This document shows positions 34,561 to 43,696 of a stretch of DNA of 64,000 nt, piece by piece. The notes below the pieces were generated by a model. It was not told the origin of the DNA and made no database searches. It worked only from the letters and a program-made list of their open reading frames with translations. The translations under genes were made by a program, and so were the position numbers. The DNA comes from Oligosphaera ethanolica (GTDB lineage: Bacteria; Verrucomicrobiota; Lentisphaeria; Oligosphaerales; Oligosphaeraceae): the NCBI RefSeq assembly GCF_030814695.1, contig NZ_JAUSVL010000001.1, positions 2,206,227-2,270,226 of the forward strand. The letters run 5' to 3'. Positions within the stretch are counted from its first letter, which is position 1; each line of letters starts with the position of its first letter.

Positions 34561-34779
34561 TCAAAACCTCGGCGAATGATCTTGTGCATGGTTACCAATC
34601 AACTCATCGCCGGCGATTGCCGCATGCTATGTGAAGAGCATTGCTCCTATGAAATCCGCTGCCTGGTTAGCCACCTATGTGTAATGGCTGGGCGGCGGTC
34701 GGCCGTGGGTTTCCTGCAAATTGTCCCCGGTGTTTTCCCCACCGGGGTGGTTACTGACCGATTACCGCACGGGACGCGG

Positions 34780-35220
34780 TCAGAGCCGTTTGCCCGGCGT
34801 AACTCGTTCTGCTTGGGTAACGAGCGAAATAGTCTCGACATTGGCGTGTTTGGCGGCCCGCATGATTGCGATCACATCTTCATAGGGCCTGGCGCCATCC
34901 GCGCGAATGAGCAGGGACATATTGGGGCGCTGAGCGCGCAGGGAGCTGAACAGTGCATCAAGCTCGTTGAACTGTATCTTCTGGTCGAAATACAGCACCT
35001 GGCCCTCGCGAGTGAGGTGGATGACTACTGACTGGTCTTTGGCGCTCGCCTCGTTCTGCTTGTTGTTCAGCTCGGGCGGCGTGGCATCGACTTTGGTCGA
35101 ATACTCCAACACCGGCACAGTGATGACAAAGATGATCAGCAGCATGAAGGTCAGATCCATCAGCGGTGTGATGTCGATCTCCGACTTCAGCTTGACTCGG
35201 GATGTGCGTCGTCTTGGCAT
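34780..35220 (-). CDS. exbD: Biopolymer transport protein ExbD/TolR
   Basis: 146 aa. A basic N-terminus is followed by the signature EIDITPLMDLTFMLLIIFVIT, with the proton-path Asp in PLMD at the head of the single membrane helix. The periplasmic domain includes VVIHLTREGQVLYFDQ and LLIRADGARPYEDVIAIM. It forms the proton channel with ExbB, encoded 173 nt upstream on the same strand, and drives TonB or a Tol complex. Confidence 0.92.
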   Translation of the reverse strand: MPRRRTSRVKLKSEIDITPLMDLTFMLLIIFVITVPVLEYSTKVDATPPELNNKQNEASAKDQSVVIHLTREGQVLYFDQKIQFNELDALFSSLRAQRPNMSLLIRADGARPYEDVIAIMRAAKHANVETISLVTQAERVTPGKRL

Positions 35221-35393
35221 TACTTCGTTGGCTCCATATCATCACGCCCTAAGGCGATACACGGTCATCGGCCAGCATGGGCCACTCGCAACAAGGACAA
35301 CGGGCTTGGCGTACGCCTTTGCCTCAATCAGCGACCTTGAACCTTGCCGCCGCTAAGCCAGCGGCGCGTCGGAAGCGGCGCCGCGGCCGCTCG

Positions 35394-36185
35394 TCATTGC
35401 AGTTGGTCGCCGCTACTGCCGCTCATCGTCATCGGCGCGGCCTCTGGTGCCGTCATCACATTGACCCGTGCCGATGGCTTGTCCGCATCTTCCAGACGGA
35501 TGCTGGCGAGAAAGTCATCGACAAAGGTTTCCATTTCGACCATGGTCGCCTGGACGCTGCTGACGATGGCGTTGTTGCCAATCAGCGACGGAATGGCCAC
35601 GACCAGGCCGGCGACCGTCGTCAACAAAGCGCCGCTAATCCCTGGTGCGATGGCACTGAGTTCCGGCGTGCCAGTCTGAGCGATGCCAATGAAGGTCGCC
35701 ATCACGCCCCACACTGTCCCGAACAAACCTAAAAAAGGCGACAGCGAGACGATGGTCGAGAGAAAAACCAGGCGGTCCTCGAGGATCAGCGTCTGAATGT
35801 TCAGCGCGCGATTCATCGTGCTGCGGATCTTATCCATCTCAGCGCTGCTGAGCTCGCGTGGCAGATGACAGTGGCGGAAAAAGGCACTCTGCCGGTCAGG
35901 ATGGATTGAGCACACCGCAAACAGTTCTTGAATGCCCGCCGAGGCGATTTCCTTCATCGGGCCGTGGATGTCATCCAGGTGTTGCCCCATACCGACCGGC
36001 GATTTCACCCGTTCGTACAAGCGCAGGAACTTCTTGCAGGACTTTCTTACCGCCAGCACGCCGAAGCCCTTGTCAAGCATGAGCCCCCAGGCATAGAGAC
36101 TCATGAAAAACAGTAGAATGACAATGCCTTTGCCGACCTGGTCACTTTGGAAAAACGCATACTTGAGTGTTTCAAATAGGCCCAT
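35394..36185 (-). CDS. exbB: MotA/TolQ/ExbB proton channel protein
   Basis: 263 aa with three membrane helices (VILLFFMSLYAWGLMLD; LSTIVSLSPFLGLFGTVWGVMATFIGI; ISGALLTTVAGLVVAIPSLIGNNAI). The TolQ/ExbB signatures LGLFGTVWGVM and the Thr/Ser-lined last helix are present. It starts 15 nt after rsmA, so it may belong to the ruvA-ruvB-yicC-rsmA transcript. Its partner is the ExbD encoded downstream. Confidence 0.92.
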   Translation of the reverse strand: MGLFETLKYAFFQSDQVGKGIVILLFFMSLYAWGLMLDKGFGVLAVRKSCKKFLRLYERVKSPVGMGQHLDDIHGPMKEIASAGIQELFAVCSIHPDRQSAFFRHCHLPRELSSAEMDKIRSTMNRALNIQTLILEDRLVFLSTIVSLSPFLGLFGTVWGVMATFIGIAQTGTPELSAIAPGISGALLTTVAGLVVAIPSLIGNNAIVSSVQATMVEMETFVDDFLASIRLEDADKPSARVNVMTAPEAAPMTMSGSSGDQLQ

Positions 36186-36200
36186 GGGGTCACTTGTCCT

Positions 36201-37043
36201 TTAGCTGTTGGAACTCCCTGCCGCCGACAATTCGGCGGCGAGCTGCAAAAATTGCGCTGGGGTAATATCCTCGGCGCGGGCCCCTTCGGCAAGCCCCGCC
36301 GACACAAATGCCTTGGCGACGGCAGCGGCCGGATAGGCCGTGCTCAGAAGCCGCCGCGCCTGCTTGCGGCGTTGGCTGAAAGCCAGCGTCGCCACCCTCG
36401 CCGCCGCCGTCCACTGCGCCGGCGAGGGCCGGTCCGCCCGCAAGCGCAGGCGGACAAACGCGGACATGACGTCCGGCGGAGGGAAAAACACCGCTGGCGG
36501 CACGGTCCGCACCAGCGTCATGTCGTAGCGCAGCGCCAGTCGCACCGTCAGCACGCCATAGTCTTTACTGTGCGCTGCCGCCGTCAGGCGATCAGCCATT
36601 TCCTTTTGCAGGAGCACATGCATGTCCTGCGGCGGATTGGCTAGCGAGCCCATCGTCGCCAGGAAAGGCGAACTGCAGGAATAGGGCAGGTTGGCCACGC
36701 AGCGATAGGGTTCGGCGCCCATCAGCGCAGCGTAGTCTTGCTTGCAGGCATCGCCCTGGATTAGCCGAAAATGCGGTGCCAGGTGGCCGTAGGTCCGCTC
36801 AATGTAGCCCGCCAGGCGCCAGTCGAGCTCCACCGCCGTAACCTCACAGCCGGCAGCCAGCAGCCGCGATGTCAGCACGCCCGTGCCCGGACCGACCTCT
36901 AGCACCCGCTCGCCGGGGCGCAACTCGGCGCCCTTCACCAGCGCGTCGAGCAAATTGGGGTCCAGCAGAAAATTCTGTCCGAGCCGGCGGCTGGGATGCA
37001 CGCCGAGCTCAGTCAATAAAGTACATAATTCCGTCTTATTCAT
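36201..37043 (-). CDS. rsmA: 16S rRNA (adenine1518-N6/adenine1519-N6)-dimethyltransferase RsmA (KsgA)
   Basis: 280 aa from ATG 37043, which leaves the usual 20 residues before RRLGQNFLLD. SAM-binding motif I is VLEVGPGTGVLTSRLL. The catalytic N-L-P-Y motif is VANLPYSCSSPF, and FFPPPDVMSAFVRL and FSQRRKQARRLL are standard. It dimethylates two adenines in helix 45 during small-subunit assembly. A TTG start at 37091 overlapping the yicC stop is possible but would add an unusual leader. Confidence 0.95.
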   Translation of the reverse strand: MNKTELCTLLTELGVHPSRRLGQNFLLDPNLLDALVKGAELRPGERVLEVGPGTGVLTSRLLAAGCEVTAVELDWRLAGYIERTYGHLAPHFRLIQGDACKQDYAALMGAEPYRCVANLPYSCSSPFLATMGSLANPPQDMHVLLQKEMADRLTAAAHSKDYGVLTVRLALRYDMTLVRTVPPAVFFPPPDVMSAFVRLRLRADRPSPAQWTAAARVATLAFSQRRKQARRLLSTAYPAAAVAKAFVSAGLAEGARAEDITPAQFLQLAAELSAAGSSNS

Positions 37044-37083
37044 GCTTGTCCATCGCGCCCTGGCTACGCCGGGCGCGTCGGGC

Positions 37084-37962
37084 CTATTCAATGTTCATGA
37101 TTTGTTCGCGGATGCGCGCCAGTTCGGCCTTGAGGGCCAGCGCCCAGTTCGAGATACTCAGGTCGGCGGTCTTGGCGGCCAGGGTGCTGACCTCGCGGTT
37201 CATCTCCTGTCCGAGGAAATCCAGGTTGCGGCCGGGGTCGTTGTTGCTGACCAGCAGCTCGCCATACTGGTCGAGGTGACTGCGCAGCCGCACGAGCTCC
37301 TCAGTGATATCGGCGCGTTCGGCGAAAAAGGCCAGTTCTTTGGCGAGGCGCTCGTCGTCGAGGGTCAGTTCGACGCCGAGGGCGGCGATGCGCTCGCGCA
37401 GGCGTTGTTTCTGGAGCAGGAGCGCTTCGTCGCCCCGCGCGGTGATTTTGTCCACCAGGTCAATCATGGTCTGTCGGCGCATCAGCAGGTCTTCCTGCAG
37501 CTTGACGCCCTCGCGGTTGCGCATGTCGTCCAGCGCGGTCAAGGCGTCTTTGAGGGCGGCGACGGCGAGGTCCTTGAGGGGCTCGTAGGGCGAACTGGCG
37601 GCTTCGACGACGACGCCGGGCACCGATAGGATGTCCTGCAACGTAATTTCGCCGTTGATGCCGGTCTTTTTGGCGACTTCGCGCAAATTGGCGGCGACGT
37701 GGCAGGCCATATCTAGATCGACTTGCGCCATTTGTTTGCGCGCGGCGGGGTTGAGCACGTAGCTCAGTGCGACATAGAGACTACCGCGGGACAGTTGATC
37801 CTGTATCTGCTGGCGCAGCACGGGTTCAAGCATACTCAGTTCGCGGGGGATGGCGAAGCGCATATCCACTTGCTTGCGGCTGTTGACCGCCGATACTTCC
37901 ACGGTCACCTGATTGCCATCGGCCGATGTAGTTGCGCGACCGTAGCCTGTCATGCTTTTCAT
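37084..37962 (-). CDS. yicC: YicC/YloC family endoribonuclease
   Basis: 292 aa. The N-terminus MKSMTGYGRA and the EVSAVNSRKQVDMRFAIPREL segment are the family hallmark; LDFLGQEMNREVSTLAAKTAD near the C-terminus is the DUF1732 part. YicC-type proteins are endoribonucleases implicated in RNA turnover. It lies between ruvB (48 nt upstream) and rsmA on the same strand, consistent with one operon. Confidence 0.93.
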   Translation of the reverse strand: MKSMTGYGRATTSADGNQVTVEVSAVNSRKQVDMRFAIPRELSMLEPVLRQQIQDQLSRGSLYVALSYVLNPAARKQMAQVDLDMACHVAANLREVAKKTGINGEITLQDILSVPGVVVEAASSPYEPLKDLAVAALKDALTALDDMRNREGVKLQEDLLMRRQTMIDLVDKITARGDEALLLQKQRLRERIAALGVELTLDDERLAKELAFFAERADITEELVRLRSHLDQYGELLVSNNDPGRNLDFLGQEMNREVSTLAAKTADLSISNWALALKAELARIREQIMNIE

Positions 37963-38010
37963 GCCAAATATCCTTCTTTCAACGCGTTAAGCGGCGCCAT
38001 CGCGGCTGGC

Positions 38011-39051
38011 TTAGAACAGCTCCGGCTGCCGGGGCTGTTCACTGACATCGCCGCCTATGCCTTTTATGCCGAAACGCATTTCGGCCTTATTGGTGACGAC
38101 CCGTCCGGCAGGCGTCCGCAGGAGATACCCCTCCTGTATCAAATAGGGCTCGTACACATCTTCAATGGTGCCTTCTTCTTCGCCAACGGCCACGGCGAGG
38201 CTCTTCAAGCCAACCGGCCGCCCGCGGAATTTGACCAGAATGGCCTCGATGATGCGATTGTCCATTTCGTCCAAGCCGTCCTTATCGATATCGAGCATGG
38301 TCAATGCCTGGTCAGCGACAGGGCCGGTAATGATGGACTCGCGGCGCACTTGCGCGAAGTCGCGCACCCAGCGGATGAGGTTGTTGGCGATGCGCGGCGT
38401 GCCGCGGCTGCGCCGCGCAATCTCGTGCAGGCCGGCGGTATCAGCGGCGATATTGAGCACATCGGCGCTGCGAGTGAGGATTTTCTCCAGCTCGTCCACG
38501 CGATAATAATCCAGCCGGCAAGTCATGGTGAAACGCGAACGCAATGGCGAGGAGAGCTTGCCCTGGCGCGTGGTCGCGCCGATCAGGCAGAATTTGGGTA
38601 GATTCAGTCGCACCGAACGGGCGCCGACGCCCTGTTCGAGCATGATGTCGATGACGAAGTCCTCCATAGCGCTGTAGAGATACTCCTCGATCTGGATGGG
38701 CAGGCGGTGAATCTCGTCAATGAAAAGAATGTCGCCTTCATTCAGGCCGGTGAGCATGCCGGCGAGGTCGCCGGGCTTCTCAATGACGGGCCCGCTGGTG
38801 GATTTGATGCCCGAGCCGCGCGCGTTGGCGATGATATTCGCCAGGGTGGTCTTGCCCAGGCCAGGCGGGCCACAGAGCAGAATGTGCGACAACGCTTCGC
38901 CGCGGTTTGTTGACGCCTCGACCATGATGCGCAGGCGCTCTTTCACCCTGTCCTGACCGGGAAAATCCGCAAAGACCTGCGGGCGCAGCGTGGCCTCGAA
39001 GTTCTCTTCGCGGGCATTCAGCTCAGATGTAATAAAACGTTCATTTGCCAT
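38011..39051 (-). CDS. ruvB: Holliday junction branch migration helicase RuvB
   Basis: 346 aa. Walker [12 protein letters not shown], Walker [12 protein letters not shown], sensor [18 protein letters not shown] and the winged-helix C-terminus ([35 protein letters not shown]) are all intact. It is the hexameric motor that drives branch migration with RuvA, whose gene ends 58 nt upstream. Confidence 0.97.
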   Translation of the reverse strand: MANERFITSELNAREENFEATLRPQVFADFPGQDRVKERLRIMVEASTNRGEALSHILLCGPPGLGKTTLANIIANARGSGIKSTSGPVIEKPGDLAGMLTGLNEGDILFIDEIHRLPIQIEEYLYSAMEDFVIDIMLEQGVGARSVRLNLPKFCLIGATTRQGKLSSPLRSRFTMTCRLDYYRVDELEKILTRSADVLNIAADTAGLHEIARRSRGTPRIANNLIRWVRDFAQVRRESIITGPVADQALTMLDIDKDGLDEMDNRIIEAILVKFRGRPVGLKSLAVAVGEEEGTIEDVYEPYLIQEGYLLRTPAGRVVTNKAEMRFGIKGIGGDVSEQPRQPELF

Positions 39052-39109
39052 GGTCGCGTATCTGCTGCCTACTTCTGGCGGATGGTGCCCGGCTGGCTGG
39101 CCGCTGCGG

Positions 39110-39736
39110 TCACGAATTTAAAATCATCAGCGCTTTACGAATCAGCGCTTCGGAGCCCAACGGCTGCTTGCCGGCATCGTCACAGAGTTTCTGAACGACC
39201 TTGGTGGCGACGTCATGCTTGAAGCCCAAAGTGCCCAGCGCCGCAATGGCATCCTGCGCATCGCGAGGCAGCGCGCCCGGCGCTGTAGTCCCGTCGGCCC
39301 CCGCACCGCCAAAGGCCGCTGCCGGCGACACCGCCGTGACCTTGTCGCGCAGTTCCACCACCATGCGTTCGGCTGTGCGTTTGCCCACGCCGCTGATCTT
39401 GGCCAGGCTCTTCAGGTCGCCATCGGTAATGGCACCACAAAAACCGTTCACACTCATGCAGCTGAGGACGTTCAAGGCCAGGCGCGGACCAATGCCGCTG
39501 ACGTGCTCAATCAGCAAGCGGAACAGCTCGCGTTCCTCCTTGCTCACAAAGCCAAAGAGGATGATGGCGTCTTCGCGCACATGGGTGTGGATCAGCAGCG
39601 TGACCGGCTCACCAAGCAGCGGCATCTTGTCGAAGGTGCTTAAGGGCACCGTCACCGCATAGCCGACGCCATGGACATCAACGACGACTTCCGTCAGGTC
39701 GCATACGGCGAGCTTGCCGCTCAGCTGCGCTATCAT
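39110..39736 (-). CDS. ruvA: Holliday junction branch migration protein RuvA
   Basis: 208 aa. The OB-fold start MIAQLSGKL...[25 protein letters not shown], and the helix-hairpin-helix segments [15 protein letters not shown] and [17 protein letters not shown] define RuvA. The C-terminal RuvB-binding domain follows an Ala/Gly linker. First gene of the ruvAB-yicC-rsmA run. Confidence 0.97.
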   Translation of the reverse strand: MIAQLSGKLAVCDLTEVVVDVHGVGYAVTVPLSTFDKMPLLGEPVTLLIHTHVREDAIILFGFVSKEERELFRLLIEHVSGIGPRLALNVLSCMSVNGFCGAITDGDLKSLAKISGVGKRTAERMVVELRDKVTAVSPAAAFGGAGADGTTAPGALPRDAQDAIAALGTLGFKHDVATKVVQKLCDDAGKQPLGSEALIRKALMILNS

Positions 39737-39879
39737 GGCACCGTCCTATTCTCTGAAATACACTAAAAAAGACCGCCCTTCAAGATAAATCTGCCAGCAC
39801 GCATTACAACTATCACCAGGCTAACTGACGACGCTTTTTGAGGCCCGGGCCAAGCGACGGGGGGGGAGTATGGGACGAA

Positions 39880-40125
39880 GGGGAGGAGTATGGGACGTAT
39901 GGGACGTATGGGACAAATAGGACGTATGGGTTTGATCAGTCTGATCGGTCTGATCGGTCCGATCAGTCCGATCGACGACTGACCGACGACTGATCGACGA
40001 CTGACCGACGACTGACCGACGACTGATCGACGACTGATCGACGACTGACCGACGACTGACCGACGACTGATCGACGACTAACCGACGGCTGACCGACGGC
40101 TGACCGACGGCTGACCGACGGCAAT
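39880..40125. repeat. Tandem short repeats (11-nt CGACGACTGAC units and stacked 9-10-mers)
   Basis: 39880-39930 has GGGACGTAT units. About 39935-39967 has GATCGGTCTGAT/GGTCCGAT units like those near 5.8 kb. About 39970-40125 has roughly 14 units of CGACGACTGAC/T, drifting to CGACGGCTGAC at the end. It fills the gap between ruvA and lexA. No gene is seen. Confidence 0.85.
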
Positions 40126-40152
40126 TACCTTCGCGCGCCTTCGGCGCTGCCT

Positions 40153-40773
40153 TCAGAATGTGCGTTGGAGGGCGACGACGACGCCTTGGATGACCAGGTC
40201 ATCGAGCGGGTAGAAGCGTGACTTGTAAGCCGGGTTCGCGGGTCGCAGCTCCCATTTGCCGTCGCTCAAGTACAACGACTTGACAGTAGTTTCACCGTCA
40301 ACCATGGCGATGACGACATCACCGATGGATGCGGTTTCGGTTTGCTTGGCGATAAGCAGATCGCCATCCATGATGCCGAGATCGCGCATGCTTTCACCCT
40401 GGACCCGGAGGCCAAAGAGCTTATGACCACCGGTCTGTCGCGGCAACAGCGTCGGGTCGAAGGAGATGTGCTGTTCGACGTGTTCTTCGGAGAGCAACGG
40501 TGCACCGGCGCTGATGCGGCCGAGAATGGGAATGCTCAGCGACAGCGAGAAATGCCGCGGTTTGTTGCTCTGCGTCAAGGCGAGGCTACGAGCCTTGGAC
40601 GAGCGGTTCACGTAGCCCTTGCGCTGCAGGGCGCGAATGTGGGAAAATACCGTCGCCGACTGGACTTGAAAGTGGTCGCTGATCTCAAAAATCGTCGGTG
40701 CCATGCCCTCTCGATGGGTGAATTCGGAGATGTAGTCCATGATCTCCTGTTGCTTGTCAGTCAGTCCTTTCAT
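40153..40773 (-). CDS. lexA: SOS repressor LexA
   Basis: 206 aa from ATG 40773 (GGGAG 7 nt upstream). The N-terminal winged helix (LTDKQQEIMDYISEF, GMAPTIFEISDHF) is followed by the self-cleavage site A89-G90 in RISAGAP. The serine protease dyad is S128 in QGESMRDLG and K165 in TTVKSLY. It represses DNA-damage genes until RecA filaments trigger autocleavage. The recognition helix (QSATVFSHIRALQRKGYV) differs from gammaproteobacterial LexA, so the operator is likely different. Confidence 0.93.
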   Translation of the reverse strand: MKGLTDKQQEIMDYISEFTHREGMAPTIFEISDHFQVQSATVFSHIRALQRKGYVNRSSKARSLALTQSNKPRHFSLSLSIPILGRISAGAPLLSEEHVEQHISFDPTLLPRQTGGHKLFGLRVQGESMRDLGIMDGDLLIAKQTETASIGDVVIAMVDGETTVKSLYLSDGKWELRPANPAYKSRFYPLDDLVIQGVVVALQRTF

Positions 40774-40920
40774 CGCTGCGCTCCCTTCATTTGCAGTCAA
40801 CGCACTCTCTGGACCACGCCTGCGGCTTAAAGCGCCAGCATGCGTCATTGGAACTATATTAGGCCCCGCTGGTCAACAGCTCGCAAGGCGGGTGGCCTGA
40901 AAAATACCACAATTATATTA

Positions 40921-40936
40921 GCATATATTTATATGC
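40921..40936. promoter_or_regulatory. Inverted repeat between divergent lexA and DUF4159 gene, candidate operator
   Basis: GCATATATTTATATGC consists of two 7-nt arms (GCATATA/TATATGC) with a 2-nt centre, in an AT-rich stretch that could serve both divergent genes. It is a candidate LexA or other repressor site. No experimental or comparative support is available here. Confidence 0.35.
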
Positions 40937-42016
40937 ATGTCAAGAGAAAGTGCTGTCCTGGTGAGGTTAATTTTTGTGCGTAAGCCATTCTTTTTTGTGC
41001 AACGGCTGGTTTTTGCCCTGCTGTTGCCGGCAATTGTGATGACCACGGCGCGAGGAGCCGAGGCCGGTGGCGATGCCGCGCAACCAGCGTCCTCGGCGGC
41101 GGCGCTGGTCGCGACCCGGCCGGAGATCCGCATTGCGCAGCTGTCGCCGAGCGGTGACCCATGGCGGCGCAATTACGCCAATGCCTTGCAGTCGCTGCTC
41201 AGCCATGTTGCCGAGAAGACCTACACCAACGTGGTGCCCGAGCCGGTGCTGATCAACGATTTTACGGACGAGCGCCTGCTGGAATGCCCCTTCGTCTATG
41301 CCAATTTCGCCGATCGCGAGGACTGGACTTTCAGTCCCGCCGAGCAGGCCGCGTTACGGCATTATCTGCAACATGGCGGCTTCATCTTCATTGACGCGGG
41401 CATTACGGCGTCCTTCCTGCGCGATCATCCCGAGCTCGGTCAGCATCACAGTTACGCCGAATGGGATGCCAGCCCGCAGATCAAGGAGGCCTTCGCCGCC
41501 GTCTTCCCCGGCAAGGAATTCCAGCCGTTGCGGCGCAACGACCCGCTGTTCCGCGCCTTCTACCAGGGCCTGCCGGACACGTCGCTCCTGCCCGACACCG
41601 TTCGCACTTACACCGAAGAGGAAAAATGGCCCGACGGCACCTACTCGGCCGCGGCCCTGCGCATCAACGGCCGCATCGCTGTGCTGACCACGCCCATCAT
41701 CGCCATGGGCTGGGGCAAAAATTCGCTGGGACAGTGGACGACCACCATTCGCTTCCGCGTCCTCGAAGGCACCAGCGGCCTGGACAGCTATCTCGAAAAA
41801 GCCGCCTACAGCGGCGCGCGCTTCGAAGTGGTGCGCGAAGACGGCGGCAAGGACGTTATCTACTGCCAGGAACAGGCCCTGCCCGCCTGGGCCAATGAGC
41901 CAGGCGGCAAATGGCGCGTCTTCAGATACTACGGCAGCCGCGAAATCAGCGATTTTGCCCACGTCTTCTACACCCGCCTGGGCACGAACATACTGGTCCA
42001 CGCCCTCACCAACTGA
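40937..42016 (+). CDS. DUF4159 domain protein with N-terminal signal sequence
   Basis: 359 aa. A hydrophobic signal segment (LVFALLLPAIVMTTARGAEA) is followed by the DUF4159 domain, with CPFVYANFADREDWTFSPAEQAALRHYLQHGGFIFIDAG (about residues 114-152) as its core. Members are exported proteins often found near MoxR/DUF58 clusters in PVC bacteria; their molecular function is not known. A GTG at 40976 with GAGG 9 nt upstream is an equally good start and would keep the signal peptide. The operator-like repeat at 40921 lies just ahead of the ATG. Confidence 0.8.
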   Translation: MSRESAVLVRLIFVRKPFFFVQRLVFALLLPAIVMTTARGAEAGGDAAQPASSAAALVATRPEIRIAQLSPSGDPWRRNYANALQSLLSHVAEKTYTNVVPEPVLINDFTDERLLECPFVYANFADREDWTFSPAEQAALRHYLQHGGFIFIDAGITASFLRDHPELGQHHSYAEWDASPQIKEAFAAVFPGKEFQPLRRNDPLFRAFYQGLPDTSLLPDTVRTYTEEEKWPDGTYSAAALRINGRIAVLTTPIIAMGWGKNSLGQWTTTIRFRVLEGTSGLDSYLEKAAYSGARFEVVREDGGKDVIYCQEQALPAWANEPGGKWRVFRYYGSREISDFAHVFYTRLGTNILVHALTN

Positions 42017-42085
42017 CAGGGCCGCGACTGAAGCGTGATATGTTCACCAGTACCGGCGACAGCGGCGCTGCGCTTCGGCAGCCGT

Positions 42086-42592
42086 TTATTTCCATGCCTG
42101 ACGAAGCAGCTCAGCGGTAGCATCCAGCGCTTCCGGGACGACGCGCGGCCCGCCCAGTACGGGCATGAAATTGGTATCGCCCTGCCAACGCGGCACGACG
42201 TGGCCGTGGATGTGGTCTTTGACGCCAGCGCCAGCGGCTTCGCCCACATTGAAGCCGACGTTGAACGCCTGCGGCTGCATGACGGCGCTAAGCACGGCCT
42301 GGGCTTGAATGAGCAGATCCATCATTTCAGCGCGTTCATCGGCATTGAGTTCGCCCATGGTAGCCAGGTGCCGATAGGGCGCCACCAGCAGATGGCCGGA
42401 GTTGTATGGATAGTCATTGAGCAGGACAAAGGCGTGCCGGCCTTTGTAAATCACGTGGTCGCCCAGACAGTCCCGCGCGCCCTTCACGCAGAAAAAACAC
42501 TCGCCGCTCTTGGGGCCGCGAATATAGTCGATGCGCCAAGGCGCCCATACCGGCCGAGTGTCGGCCACGTAATCATGCCGTTCTGCTGACAT
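42086..42592 (-). CDS. HIT-family nucleotide hydrolase/transferase
   Basis: 168 aa. The HIT triad is DHIHGHVVPRW with H127, H129 and H131. A CFFC pair (C32, C35) lies in the N-terminal part, as in zinc-binding HIT proteins. The tail after the triad (FMPVLGGPRVVPEAL) is typical of the Ap4A phosphorylase-like branch. It probably acts on dinucleoside polyphosphates or AMP derivatives. It converges with the DUF4159 gene. Confidence 0.88.
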   Translation of the reverse strand: MSAERHDYVADTRPVWAPWRIDYIRGPKSGECFFCVKGARDCLGDHVIYKGRHAFVLLNDYPYNSGHLLVAPYRHLATMGELNADERAEMMDLLIQAQAVLSAVMQPQAFNVGFNVGEAAGAGVKDHIHGHVVPRWQGDTNFMPVLGGPRVVPEALDATAELLRQAWK

Positions 42593-42760
42593 ACAATGCT
42601 GCCTTTCCGGTCTGCCGTGGAGATGTTAAGCGCGTTACTATAAGGCCGGACAGCTCGACACAAAAGTCCGCAAGGGCAGGAACCCGTTTCGTGGATAATC
42701 GGTCACCCATTGAGAACGGACGCCCAGACATGTCACGACGTCACCCCCGGGTAAGTAAGT

Positions 42761-42926
42761 GAGTTCCATTGCCTCTTTGGCCCCAGTCAGCTGCGCCGAC
42801 TGGAGCCAAAGAGGCCGAGGAACACGGACGTAGTCGCCGTTGTACCCAGGGCGGCGCGCGCTTTCAGCGCTGCTTGCCCTGGGCTGGTATGTTTCGCGCT
42901 TTCAGCGCTTCTGCCGCTTCGCGGCC
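42761..42926 (+). repeat. Dispersed multi-hairpin element
   Basis: Copy of the element with CCTCTTTGG/CCAAAGAGG and CCCAGGGC/GCCCTGGG stems and a terminal CCGC/GCGG hairpin, preceded by GAGTTCCATTG as in the 18.8-kb copy. It occupies the gap between the HIT gene and the XRE gene. No gene is seen in 42593-43005. Confidence 0.85.
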
Positions 42927-43005
42927 AGGGAAACGGGCGCGTTTGACTCAGCCAGAAGCTCTGTGGTTTAATTCTCAATGGGTGACCGATTACTTTCGTG
43001 GGTGC

Positions 43006-43443
43006 TTATTGCGTCGTCTTCTCCGCGGCCATAGCCATGGCGCGTTGTAGCGCCATGGCGGCCGCAGCAGTCAGAGCCAGTTCGAAGTCGGCGAGGGCTT
43101 CCGGATGTTGTTCGCCAAGCAGACAGAGCTGCTCAATTCGCTGCAGGCGCTGCTGCGACGCGTCGTAACTGGGATTGTAGATGCGCTTGCCGCGCAATTC
43201 AGACCGGTAAAGAAGCCGTTCGTCATAACGGCCACCGAGAAAATCGGCCAGGAGCTGCTGCATGGGCAACGTGCAGCAGCAGCATTCGCCCAGCTCCCAC
43301 TTGCGCAAAGTGGACCAGCTGACTCCAAGCGCCTCGGCAAGTCTCTCGTAGCTTAGGCCCAGGGCTAGTCGGCGACTGTGCAGGCGCTGGCTGATTGCAG
43401 GAGTGATGCGACCGTCAAATTCCTCGATGCGTTGTTCTTGCAT
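43006..43443 (-). CDS. XRE-family helix-turn-helix regulator
   Basis: 145 aa from ATG 43443 (GGAGG 6 nt upstream). A single HTH_3 domain lies at about residues 17-70 (SRRLALGLSYERLAEALGVSWSTLRKWE), with an unusual cysteine run (ECCCCTL) directly after it. The C-terminal 70 residues are helical. The four-Cys cluster could bind metal, which would fit the neighbouring nikR, but this is speculation. Targets unknown. Confidence 0.78.
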   Translation of the reverse strand: MQEQRIEEFDGRITPAISQRLHSRRLALGLSYERLAEALGVSWSTLRKWELGECCCCTLPMQQLLADFLGGRYDERLLYRSELRGKRIYNPSYDASQQRLQRIEQLCLLGEQHPEALADFELALTAAAAMALQRAMAMAAEKTTQ

Positions 43444-43696
43444 GGGCACCTCCAATGATCTGGCTTGGACACCGCTGGAGCAGCGAACAGCGCCACTGTA
43501 GCACCCGTGCAAATATAACGCAAGTGTCTTGTAATCAATATCATAAAGACTAATATATTTTCATGCCGGCATGGGATTAGCCGTGAATAGCGAAGACAGC
43601 CGGTGTCAGGCCGAGAACCCGGTAAAGCGCATCGCGCCGCGCCGTGATTACGGCGCGCTGTGGTACGAGATCCCGTCGCGATCCTGGCAAGCTCGG

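Noticed and set aside
40801..40872. Copy of the GGAAA-N15-CCCTATA element upstream of lexA
   Set aside because: The minus strand has CCTAATATAG there, but no GGAAA at the required distance.
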